Positions 35,438 through 43,039 of a DNA stretch of 64,000 bases are shown in pieces (the first letter of the stretch is position 1; the number at the start of each line of letters is the position of its first letter). Under the pieces are notes generated by a model that was not told where the DNA came from, did not search any database, and saw only the letters and a list, made by a program, of their open reading frames with translations. The stretch is from Agrobacterium albertimagni AOL15 (GTDB taxonomy: Bacteria; Pseudomonadota; Alphaproteobacteria; Rhizobiales; Rhizobiaceae). The translations under genes were made by a program, and so were the position numbers. The stretch covers positions 248,001 to 312,000 of the forward strand of contig NZ_ALJF01000010.1 of the NCBI RefSeq assembly GCF_000300855.1, read 5' to 3'.

Positions 35438-37483
35438 ATGCTTGACCGTCCCAACGATCCCCTTCTCCAGCCCTTCCAGCTGAAGCACCTGATGCTGAAG
35501 AACCGCATCATGTCGACGGCGCATGAGCCGGCCTATTCGGAAGCGGGAATGCCGACCGAGCGCTACCGGCTCTACCACGTCGAAAAGGCGAGAGGCGGCA
35601 TCGCGCTCACCATGACGGCGGGGTCAGCGAGTGTCAGCCGCGACAGCCCGCCCGCCTTCGGCAATCTGCTCGCCTGGAAGGACGAGATCGTCCCGCATCT
35701 GAAGCGCTTGACCGACGACTGCCACGAGCACGGCTGCGCCGTCATGATCCAGCTCACCCATCTCGGTCGACGCACCAATTGGAACAAGGGTGACTGGCTG
35801 CCGGTGCTGGCGCCTTCGCCGATCCGCGAGCCGGCCCACCGGCACTTCCCCAAGGAAATCGAGGATTGGGACATCGAGCGCATCGTCGAAGACTATGCGA
35901 CGGCCGCTGCCCGCATGCAGGAAGCCGGTCTCGATGGGATCGAGTTCGAGGCCTATGGCCACCTGATGGACAGCTTCTGGTCGCCTGCCACGAATAGGCG
36001 CGACGATGAATTTGGCGGCTCTCTCGACAACCGCATGCGCTTCTCCAACTTGGTGATATCGGCCGTCAGAAAGGCCGTCGGCCCGGATTTCATCGTCGGT
36101 ATCCGCATGGTCGCCGACGAGGATTGGGACAAGGGGCTTTCCCGCGACGAAGGCGTCGAGATCGCCAAGCGTTTCGCATCCGGCGGCAAGATCGACTTCC
36201 TCAACATTATCAGGGGGCACATCGAGCACGACGCCTCGCTGAACGACGTGATCCCCATCCAGGGCATGGCGGCCTCGCCGCATCTCGATTTCGCCGGTGA
36301 TATCAGGGCGGCGACGAAATTCCCGGTCTTCCATGCCGCTCGTATCGCTGATGTCGCAACCGCCCGCCACGCGATTGCCGAGGGCAAGCTCGACATGGTC
36401 GGCATGACCCGCGCCCATATCGCCGATCCGCATATCGTCAGAAAAATCATCGAGGGCCGGGAGCACCAGATCCGCCCCTGTGTCGGCGCTACCTATTGTC
36501 TCGACCGCATCTATGAAGGCGGCGAGGCGCTTTGCATCCACAATGCCGCGACCAGTCGCGAGGCACTGATCCCGCATGATCTGCCAAAGGCGGAAAAGCC
36601 ACGCAAGGCGGTGGTGGTTGGGGCAGGGCCGGCAGGCCTGGAAGCCGCGCGCGTGCTCGCCGAACGCGGCCATCATGTCGAGGTACTGGAAGCGTCGAGC
36701 CGGGCGGGCGGTCAGGTGAACCTGCTGACCCGCAGTCCGCGCCGCAAGGAAATGGTCGGCATTGTCGATTGGCGTCTGGCGGAACTGGAGCGGCTGGGGG
36801 TGAGCATCCACTACGACACCTATGCCGGTGTCGACGACGTGCTTGGCTTCGATCCCGATCTGGTTGTCATCGCCACCGGCGGCATCGCCCAGTCGCCGGA
36901 ACTGGAGGCGGGCGATGATCTCGTTGTCTCCAGCTGGGATATCCTCGCCGGCAGCGTGAAACCCGAGGGGCCGGTTCTTCTCTACGACGACAATGGTGGC
37001 CATCCCGGCATGAGTGCGGCGGAAATCATCGCCAATGCCGGCGTCGAACTCGAAGTCGTCTCACCGGAACGCTTCTTCGCGCCAGAGATGGGCGGCATGA
37101 ACCATGTGCCCTATGCCAAGACCTTCGCTGAAAACAATGTCCGGGTCACGATCAACACCAAGCTGGTGGGCGTCCGCCGTGACGGCAATGCTTTGCTCGC
37201 GACACTCGGTTCGGATTTCTCGGATGTGCGGGTGGAGCGACGCGTCGCCCAGGTGGTCGTGGAGCACGGCACCATGGCCAATGCCGATCTTTATCTGGAA
37301 CTCAAGCCGCTCTCGCGCAATCGGGGCGCTGTGGACTATGCCGCGCTGATCGAGAGACGCGATCCGCTGCCGATCAAGGATGAGGCGGCACGCTTCGACC
37401 TCGTGCGCATCGGGGATGCCGTCGAAAGCCGCAACGTCCATGCGGCCATCTATGATGCCCTGCGCTACTGCAGCCTGCTCTAG
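35438..37483 (+). CDS. trimethylamine-dehydrogenase-like FMN/FAD oxidoreductase (NADH:flavin oxidoreductase family)
   Basis: 681 residues from the ATG at 35438. The N-terminal FMN-binding TIM barrel (to about 345) has FEAYGHLMDSFWSPATNRR and DEFGGSLDNR. An iron-sulfur segment, CVGATYCLDRIYEGGEALC, follows: Cys348, Cys354 and Cys366 are present, but position 351, a Cys in trimethylamine dehydrogenase, is Ala. The FAD/NAD domain begins AVVVGAGPAGLEAARVLAERG at about 391. The relatives demethylate amines such as dimethylamine, trimethylamine or N-methylproline (stachydrine). Its place beside an MttB-like enzyme supports a quaternary-amine demethylation route. Confidence 0.92.
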   Translation: MLDRPNDPLLQPFQLKHLMLKNRIMSTAHEPAYSEAGMPTERYRLYHVEKARGGIALTMTAGSASVSRDSPPAFGNLLAWKDEIVPHLKRLTDDCHEHGCAVMIQLTHLGRRTNWNKGDWLPVLAPSPIREPAHRHFPKEIEDWDIERIVEDYATAAARMQEAGLDGIEFEAYGHLMDSFWSPATNRRDDEFGGSLDNRMRFSNLVISAVRKAVGPDFIVGIRMVADEDWDKGLSRDEGVEIAKRFASGGKIDFLNIIRGHIEHDASLNDVIPIQGMAASPHLDFAGDIRAATKFPVFHAARIADVATARHAIAEGKLDMVGMTRAHIADPHIVRKIIEGREHQIRPCVGATYCLDRIYEGGEALCIHNAATSREALIPHDLPKAEKPRKAVVVGAGPAGLEAARVLAERGHHVEVLEASSRAGGQVNLLTRSPRRKEMVGIVDWRLAELERLGVSIHYDTYAGVDDVLGFDPDLVVIATGGIAQSPELEAGDDLVVSSWDILAGSVKPEGPVLLYDDNGGHPGMSAAEIIANAGVELEVVSPERFFAPEMGGMNHVPYAKTFAENNVRVTINTKLVGVRRDGNALLATLGSDFSDVRVERRVAQVVVEHGTMANADLYLELKPLSRNRGAVDYAALIERRDPLPIKDEAARFDLVRIGDAVESRNVHAAIYDALRYCSLL

Positions 37484-37493
37484 GACAAACAGC

Positions 37494-37517
37494 AAAAGGC
37501 GGCGCCGAAGCGCCGCC
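37494..37517 (-). terminator. intrinsic terminator, probably bidirectional
   Basis: 8-bp GC stem GGCGGCGC / GCGCCGCC with a tetraloop (CGAA on +, TTCG on -). On the minus strand the stem is followed by TTTTGC, so it ends the PRC-barrel transcript. It also follows the flavoprotein gene by 10 bp on the plus strand. Confidence 0.8.
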
Positions 37518-37550
37518 CCTTAGGACCTTAACACGTCCCACGTTCCGGGA

Positions 37551-38213
37551 TTAGTTATCCGTCGACGAGGTGGTGGTGCCGTCGGTCGGAGCCATTGTGC
37601 CCGTGTTACCAGCGTCTGCAGCCTGGTCTTCCAGAGTACGGAACTCCGGAGCGTTGCGCAGGCTGTCAGCCGTTTCCGTGGTCACCAGGCGGACTTCTGC
37701 GTCAGCGACGGCCTCAGTCGTGGTGGTGGTCGTGGCTGCATCGCCCGTGCCGGTCATGGTCGCATCATCCATTTCGCGGGTGATGGTGATGTTGTCGAAC
37801 GGGATGGCAACGTTCTTCTGGCCGATGCCGAGGAAGCCACCTACGCCGACGACTGCCGCGACGATACCACCGTCTTCCTGCACGAGCAGGTCGTTGATGT
37901 CACCGATCGACTGGTTGTCGGAGGTGTAGATCGGCTGGCCCATGAAATCGTTGACCGAGATCTGGTTTTCAGCCTGTTCCGTCAGATAGGTGGCCGAGCC
38001 GGCAGCGTCAGCGGGAGCCTGGGCAGTGGTGCCCATCGTGCCGTCCGTCGAAGCGCCCGGGGTGACCGGAGCAGGCGTCGTCGTGGTGCCGTCCATAGTG
38101 GCCGGCGGCGTCGTCGTTGCACCCGGGGTTGCGTCCTGAGCGACGGCAAACGGGGCCATTGCGGTGGAACCGAGCAGCATGGCTGCGGCGAGGGTCTTGA
38201 GAGACTTGTTCAT
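37551..38213 (-). CDS. PRC-barrel domain protein, secreted, Thr-rich
   Basis: 220 residues from the ATG at 38213. Signal peptide MNKSLKTLAAAMLLGSTAMA...AVAQ. It has a Thr/Pro/Ala-rich linker (about 27-75), then a PRC-barrel (VNDFMGQPIYTSDNQSIGDINDLLVQEDGGIVAAVVGVGGFLGIGQKNVAIPFDNI) of the periplasmic type common in rhizobia. The C-terminal Thr-rich tail includes TTTTTTEAV and TTTSSTDN. Family members seem to work in the periplasm or envelope; the function is unknown. The gene is flanked by terminators and appears monocistronic. Confidence 0.88.
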   Translation of the reverse strand: MNKSLKTLAAAMLLGSTAMAPFAVAQDATPGATTTPPATMDGTTTTPAPVTPGASTDGTMGTTAQAPADAAGSATYLTEQAENQISVNDFMGQPIYTSDNQSIGDINDLLVQEDGGIVAAVVGVGGFLGIGQKNVAIPFDNITITREMDDATMTGTGDAATTTTTTEAVADAEVRLVTTETADSLRNAPEFRTLEDQAADAGNTGTMAPTDGTTTSSTDN

Positions 38214-38381
38214 GGTGGACCTACCTTTCCTCTGAGATGGTCTGCGACTGACACTGCCCTTGCTGAAGTGCTGGGCGGCGTCGGTTCGAGAGGAAAATGT
38301 CCGGCGGCCCCGATCGTTCCGCCGGCGAAGTCCTGAATATTTTGAGGGGGTTGCAGGAACAAAATGCGCCGAACGCAGTTT

Positions 38382-38403
38382 GCGGGGCCGCTTTCGGCCC
38401 CGC
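38382..38403 (-). terminator. hairpin downstream of the SMP-30 gene
   Basis: 9-bp stem GCGGGGCCG / CGGCCCCGC with a 4-nt loop, 18 bp past the stop of the minus-strand SMP-30 gene. It is followed on that strand by AAACTGC rather than T's, so it would act as a weak or factor-assisted terminator. Confidence 0.5.
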
Positions 38404-38420
38404 CCCGTCAATCCAGAAAC

Positions 38421-39311
38421 TCAGAGTTTGAAGCGCGGCTCGGCTTTGCCCTTGACGCTTACGCCAAGATCGAAGGTCACGCCCGCAAACGTGTCCTCGG
38501 ACCGTTCCGCGTCGCTTAGGCCTTCCCAACAGGAGGTCACGGCCAGCCGATCGAGATTGGCGCCGTAAAATGCCGGGCAGGTCGGGCGGCGCATCGGCGC
38601 CGCGTAGCGGGCGATATGCCGACCGTCGGGCGCATAGCGATCCACAGCGCCGCCATCCCAATTGGCATTCCAGATCGTACCTTCGAGATCGACCACCGAT
38701 CCGTCGATGACGCCCTGGCGCTGAGACTGATCGATGAACACGGTCGGAGCGGCAACGGGAAGACCGGTCGCGGCATCGAGTTCGACCCGCATCATGTGGT
38801 TGACCTTCGAATCGTTGAAGTAACCGACAGACCCGTCCGGCGAGAAGCAGATGCCGTTCGGAATGCTGACGGCGTCAAAGAGCTTGGTCACGGTCGTTCC
38901 GGCGACATGGTAGATGGCGCCGGCACCGTTATCCGCCGTCCGGCTCATCGTCCCGATCCACAAGGCGCCGCTCGGATGCATGCGCCCGTCATTGGATCGG
39001 TTCTGCGGCTTGTCCTCGATCTTCGCATAGGGCGATAGGGTGCCGCTCATCGTATCGCGCAGGAAGAGCCCCAGGTCGGACGCAATCAGCTGCCGCGTCT
39101 CGTCGATGATGGCCAGCACGCTGCCGAGGAAGGGCAGGGCATGCCTGGTCAGACGGCCGCCGGCAACATCGAGTTCGCACAGCGTCTTGCCGAGGATATC
39201 GAACCAGAACAGCGCGCCGGTCGTCGGATCGTAAGTCGGACCCTCTCCCAGTTCCATACGCTCTTCGGTTAGCGTCCTGCCGGTGAAGCTCTCTGTCGCG
39301 ATCACGCTCAT
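38421..39311 (-). CDS. SMP-30/gluconolactonase/LRE family protein
   Basis: 296 residues, six-bladed beta-propeller. Metal-binding residues are seen in LGEGPTY (Glu), NDGRMHPSGALWIGTM, SIPNGICFSPDG (Asn) and FNDSKVNHMM (Asp). It probably hydrolyses a sugar lactone such as gluconolactone or arabinonolactone in the cytosol. No sugar dehydrogenase or transporter gene is adjacent, so the pathway cannot be assigned. The gene stands alone; the LuxR-type gene diverges from it. Confidence 0.9.
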   Translation of the reverse strand: MSVIATESFTGRTLTEERMELGEGPTYDPTTGALFWFDILGKTLCELDVAGGRLTRHALPFLGSVLAIIDETRQLIASDLGLFLRDTMSGTLSPYAKIEDKPQNRSNDGRMHPSGALWIGTMSRTADNGAGAIYHVAGTTVTKLFDAVSIPNGICFSPDGSVGYFNDSKVNHMMRVELDAATGLPVAAPTVFIDQSQRQGVIDGSVVDLEGTIWNANWDGGAVDRYAPDGRHIARYAAPMRRPTCPAFYGANLDRLAVTSCWEGLSDAERSEDTFAGVTFDLGVSVKGKAEPRFKL

Positions 39312-39638
39312 CCTCCTTGTCGATTTCGTCTATCTCTGCCGTGCGACTAAGGTCGCAAACAGGGGTTTACGGTAAAATTTATGGGGTATCTGGACCCTCG
39401 GCGCTTTACAAGTCTATGCTCCGGCAACCCAAGGGAACAGATTCGGCATTGATATCGCCTTTGGGTGTCCTTCAAGCATTCTTATCGCAAGGTCTCCGAC
39501 ACGGGAGCAGGCGAGATCAAAGGATCGGCTGAAGCCAGGTTTCGCCACGCCTTCGATCCGCAGCCAATGGCAGGTGTTGTAGCAGTTGACGTATACGTCT
39601 TGGACAATCTCCTCGATAATCACGACCGGTGACCCGGT
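39312..39638. other. 327-bp intergenic region between SMP-30 and LuxR genes
   Basis: Divergent promoter region. Left part: an AT-rich stretch near 39365-39395 (TTTACGGTAAAATTTATGGGG). Right part: a 12-bp palindrome at 39588-39599. A short minus-strand frame (about 39414-39625, ending in ...MPNLFPWVAGA) exists, but its start and homology are unclear and it is not called. Confidence 0.4.
39588..39599. promoter_or_regulatory. 12-bp palindrome upstream of the LuxR gene
   Basis: GACGTATACGTC, a perfect palindrome 40 bp before the LuxR-type start. LuxR-type regulators bind 18-20 bp dyads in such positions, so this may be an autoregulatory lux-box-like site, though it is shorter than canonical ones. 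Confidence 0.45.
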
Positions 39639-40391
39639 ATGGACGGGTGTGTGATGGCGAACCAGGACATGGCAGCCGCAGAGCGGGTCGAAGGTCTGAT
39701 CACTGACGTGAAGGGTTTCAAGACGCAGTTCGACGTCTTCCGCTTCATGAAACGTGTGACGGAGCTTTACGGCGCCCGTGCCTTCATGGTGCTCAATATG
39801 CCGGGCGCCACAGCGCAGGAACTCGGCAGCAGTTCGATCATCACCAACTGGCCGTCCGATCTCCTGACCGAGTTCGATCAGATTTCTCTTTTGTCGGGTA
39901 GCCCCGTGCTGGCCCATCTGCGCCGCTCGTCGATCCCTTTGCGCTTCGACATCGATGACGTGGCGCTGCAGCGTGATTCCAAATCCGGCGAGGTCTCGAA
40001 GGCGCTGTTCACCCGCTTCCGCATGAACCGCGGATCCTATTTCCCCGTCCATGATGCAACGGGTGCGCGGGGCGCCGTCTCATTCATTGGCGACCGCGAG
40101 CCTTTCAACGCGCTCGAGATGATGGAACTCGCCTATATCGCGACGCATGTCTTCAATCGCCTCGCTGAAATCCGCGAGATGGACAGCCGCAACAGCGACA
40201 TGCTGACCGAACGCGAGCTCGACTGCCTCAACTGGACGGCGGCCGGCAAGACCAGCGTCGAGATCGCGGAAATCCTGACGCTCTCCGAGCACACGATTAA
40301 CCACTACCTGAACCGCGCGACGAAAAAGCTGGATGCGGTGAACCGCACCCAGGCCGTCGCCAAGGCTCTCAGGCTCGGCTTGATCAAGTAA
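39639..40391 (+). CDS. LuxR-family transcriptional regulator with autoinducer-binding-like domain (solo)
   Basis: 250 residues (an ATG at 39654 is an alternative start). C-terminal GerE-type HTH at about 190-250: LTERELDCLNWTAAGKTSVEIAEILTLSEHTINHYLNRATKKL. The N-terminal domain has the LuxR autoinducer-fold outline, but residues that hold acyl-homoserine lactones are altered. After the conserved Trp in NWPSDLL, the usual Tyr is Phe and the DP pair is replaced by GSP. No luxI synthase is near. It is probably a solo regulator sensing another signal, or acting without ligand, as in some Brucella/rhizobial homologues. Confidence 0.88.
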   Translation: MDGCVMANQDMAAAERVEGLITDVKGFKTQFDVFRFMKRVTELYGARAFMVLNMPGATAQELGSSSIITNWPSDLLTEFDQISLLSGSPVLAHLRRSSIPLRFDIDDVALQRDSKSGEVSKALFTRFRMNRGSYFPVHDATGARGAVSFIGDREPFNALEMMELAYIATHVFNRLAEIREMDSRNSDMLTERELDCLNWTAAGKTSVEIAEILTLSEHTINHYLNRATKKLDAVNRTQAVAKALRLGLIK

Positions 40392-40729
40392 AGGTAAACG
40401 CTGGTGCATTTTTGTGCGCCACGCATCATGTCAGCCTAGTTTCCCGGCACAATCTCCATGAAGTGGCGCACGTGGCCCGCTCCGCGGCCTGATATTCGGT
40501 CTTTTCGAGACTGGCACGCTTTCTGCATTGCTAGTGTCAGTCCAGAGGGGACGTTGCACGACACCCGTAAAAGGGTGCAGCCTGACAAGCCGCCGCGGGG
40601 GGTGCTCTCCGCAGGCGGCTTGTCTGTCTTGGCCGCAAAGGTCGCAGCCCCACGCCGCATTTGCTGTTGGCGAATGTCTCCCGCTCCATTATCTGATTTC
40701 GCAGACGTAAGAGACGTAAGCGAAAGAAG
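40392..40729. other. 338-bp structured leader region upstream of mrp
   Basis: No coding sequence is evident. It holds two successive hairpins: CACCC-N6-GGGTG (40562-40577) and a strong 11-bp stem at 40584-40624. It may be a 5' leader with an attenuator or a small RNA gene. No known riboswitch core was recognised. Confidence 0.35.
40584..40624 (+). ncRNA. candidate structured RNA/attenuator hairpin before mrp
   Basis: Perfect 11-bp stem GACAAGCCGCC / GGCGGCTTGTC, whose 19-nt interior folds again as GCGGGGG / CTCTCCGC with G-U pairs, giving one long rod. It sits 105 bp before mrp and is preceded by a smaller hairpin. The call of an RNA element is inference from base pairing only. Confidence 0.35.
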
Positions 40730-41890
40730 ATGGACATGGCCGAACTGTCGCGTGATCGGGTGATTGAGGCACTGAAGGGTATCCGCGGACCGGATCTCGA
40801 TGGCAATATAGTCGACCTCGGCATGGTCTCGGATGTCTTCATCTCTGACGGCAAGGTTTATTTCTCCATCAATGTGCCGGCCGAGCGCGCCCAGGAACTG
40901 GAACCGCTGCGTCAGGCTGCAGAGCGGACGGTAAAGGCCTTGCCCGGTGTGAACGGTGCGGTGGTCAGCCTGACCGCCGAGCGCAAGCAGGGCTCCACCC
41001 CGCCGCCGCCACGCCCGCAGCCTGCAGCGCCCGCCCACAGCCACGGCCACAGTCATGGCCCGGCGCAGAGCGGACCTCAGCGCACAAAGGCCGGCGTCCC
41101 CGGCATCGAAGCCATCATCGCGGTCGCCTCCGGCAAGGGTGGCGTCGGCAAATCGACCACAGCGGTCAACCTGGCTCTCGCGATGAAGGCAAACGGTCTG
41201 CGCGTCGGCATTCTCGACGCCGATGTCTACGGCCCTTCCATGCCGCGCCTTCTCGGCATTTCCGGGCGCCCGCAGCAGATCGAGAACCGCATCATCGTTC
41301 CCATGGAAAATTACGGCATCAAGGTCATGTCGATGGGCTTCCTCGTCGATGAAGGGACCGCGATGATCTGGCGTGGTCCGATGGTCCAGTCCGCCCTGAT
41401 GCAGATGCTGCGCGAAGTCGCCTGGGGCGATCTCGACGTGCTGGTCGTCGACATGCCGCCGGGCACCGGTGACGCGCAGCTGACCATGGCGCAGCAGGTG
41501 CCGCTTTCGGGAGCGGTCATCGTCTCTACCCCGCAGGACCTTGCCCTCATCGACGCGCGCAAGGGCCTCAACATGTTCAACAAGGTCGAAGTGCCGGTCC
41601 TCGGCATCGTCGAGAACATGAGCTACTTCATCGCGCCCGACACCGGAAACCGTTACGATATTTTCGGTCATGGTGGCGCGCGGGCCGAGGCCGAAAAGAT
41701 CGGCGTGCCCTTCCTCGGCGAAGTGCCGCTCACCATCTCGATCCGCGAGACCTCGGATGCCGGAACGCCTGTTGTGGTGAGCGAGCCCGACGGGCCGCAG
41801 GCGAAGATCTACCGCGACATCGCGACCAAGGCCTGGGAGCAGGTCAAAGCCCGTTCCGGCCGCGCAGCCCCGGCGATCGTCTTCGAATAA
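40730..41890 (+). CDS. apbC: Mrp/ApbC (NBP35-type) iron-sulfur cluster carrier ATPase
   Basis: 386 residues. An N-terminal MIP18/DUF59 domain (about 1-85) is followed by a Pro/His-rich linker with HSHGHSHG (103-110), then the deviant P-loop GKGGVGKS (135-142) and DADVYGPSMPRLLG. The CxxC that holds the bridging Fe-S cluster in other Mrp proteins should sit after ENMSYFI, but here the text is APDTG (302-306), so no cysteine is present. It may use other ligands or work only as a scaffold/partner ATPase. corA and kup follow in the same orientation. Confidence 0.93.
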   Translation: MDMAELSRDRVIEALKGIRGPDLDGNIVDLGMVSDVFISDGKVYFSINVPAERAQELEPLRQAAERTVKALPGVNGAVVSLTAERKQGSTPPPPRPQPAAPAHSHGHSHGPAQSGPQRTKAGVPGIEAIIAVASGKGGVGKSTTAVNLALAMKANGLRVGILDADVYGPSMPRLLGISGRPQQIENRIIVPMENYGIKVMSMGFLVDEGTAMIWRGPMVQSALMQMLREVAWGDLDVLVVDMPPGTGDAQLTMAQQVPLSGAVIVSTPQDLALIDARKGLNMFNKVEVPVLGIVENMSYFIAPDTGNRYDIFGHGGARAEAEKIGVPFLGEVPLTISIRETSDAGTPVVVSEPDGPQAKIYRDIATKAWEQVKARSGRAAPAIVFE

Positions 41891-41913
41891 ATCGATCGAT
41901 CCAAGGCCGGTGA

Positions 41914-41930
41914 CCCCGGTTTTTCCGGGG
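41914..41930 (+). terminator. hairpin after mrp
   Basis: CCCCGG-TTTTT-CCGGGG, a 6-bp stem 24 bp after the mrp stop. No T run follows; it is a weak terminator candidate between mrp and corA. Confidence 0.3.
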
Positions 41931-42046
41931 CCAGTCCTGCGCTGGCTGCATTGCTGTGCTGCGGCAATTGCTTTGGTTTTCGTTCCGGGTCTATGATTGT
42001 CTCCGGAACTTCAAACCGCGCGGCATGCCATGAAGGTGACCAGTCC

Positions 42047-43024
42047 TTGATCAGGGCCTATCGAAGAGACGGAAGTGTCGAAATCATCGACACGGAGCCG
42101 GCACCCGGCGAATTTTCTGAAGACATCATCTGGATCGACCTGATCAAGCCGACCCTCGGGGAAGAGCACCTCGTCGAGAGGTTGATCGGCATTCCACTTC
42201 CGACGCCGGAAGAGCTGAAGGACATCGAGCCCTCCAGCCGCCTGTATGTCGAGCACGAGGCGATCTACATGACCGCCTCGCTGATCTATCGGACCGACTC
42301 CACCTATCCGCTGCTCACCGACGTCGCCTTCATCCTCCATCGCGGACGGCTGATCACCATCCGCTATGCCGAGCCGAAATCCTTCGCTCTGTTCAGCGCC
42401 AGCCTCCTGCGGCTGAACGGTCAGTGCGATACGGGCGCCAAGCTTTTTGGCCACTTGCTCGAGACGATCGTCGATCGCACTGCCGAGATCCTGGAAACAC
42501 TGGCTTCGAGGCTCGATGCCTTGTCGATCACGGTGTTCGTCAATCGCAAGGCGGCCAAGCGCCGCCCGCCGCGCTTTCTCGAAGACAAGCTCCTCGATAT
42601 TGCCGGCCATCACCAGATGGTCAGCAAGCTGCGCGACAGCCTCGTCTCCCTGTCGCGCCTCGTCATTTTCCTGCAGGCGCAGCCGGTCGTCCGGCGCGAG
42701 GAAGACGCAGCCGAACTCTACATCATCGTCGCGCGGGACATTCAGTCGCTCGGCGAGCACGCAGCCTTCGTCGGCAACAACATCACCTTCATGCTCGATG
42801 CCTCGCTCGGCCTCATCAATGTCGAGCAGAATGCCATCATCAAGATCTTCTCGATCGCCTCGGTGGTCTTCCTGCCGCCGACTCTTGTCGCGTCGATCTA
42901 CGGCATGAACTTTGAAGTCATGCCGGAACTCGCATGGAACTTCGGATACCCCATGGCGCTTTTCGCCATGCTGCTTTCCGCCATCATCCCCTTCTTGTTT
43001 TTCCGTTGGAAAGGCTGGCTCTAA
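42047..43024 (+). CDS. corA: CorA family magnesium/cobalt transporter
   Basis: 325 residues from a TTG at 42047, preceded by AAGGTGA with 7-nt spacing; this gives the usual CorA length and the start IRAYRRDG. A large cytosolic N-terminal domain is followed by two C-terminal membrane helices with the pore signature YGMNFEVMPEL (GMN) between them. It forms a pentameric Mg2+/Co2+ channel in the inner membrane. The C-terminus FFRWKGWL is lysine-poor but typical. kup starts 15 bp after its stop. Confidence 0.93.
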   Translation: MIRAYRRDGSVEIIDTEPAPGEFSEDIIWIDLIKPTLGEEHLVERLIGIPLPTPEELKDIEPSSRLYVEHEAIYMTASLIYRTDSTYPLLTDVAFILHRGRLITIRYAEPKSFALFSASLLRLNGQCDTGAKLFGHLLETIVDRTAEILETLASRLDALSITVFVNRKAAKRRPPRFLEDKLLDIAGHHQMVSKLRDSLVSLSRLVIFLQAQPVVRREEDAAELYIIVARDIQSLGEHAAFVGNNITFMLDASLGLINVEQNAIIKIFSIASVVFLPPTLVASIYGMNFEVMPELAWNFGYPMALFAMLLSAIIPFLFFRWKGWL

Positions 43025-43039
43025 AGAGCCTGGTACCTC

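Noticed and set aside
39414..39625. Short minus-strand frame ending MPNLFPWVAGA
   Set aside because: No clear start or ribosome-binding site and no recognised family; it overlaps the LuxR promoter.
40392..40729. Known riboswitch (Mg2+, cobalamin, SAM) before mrp-corA
   Set aside because: None of the conserved core sequences of these classes could be found; only generic hairpins remain.
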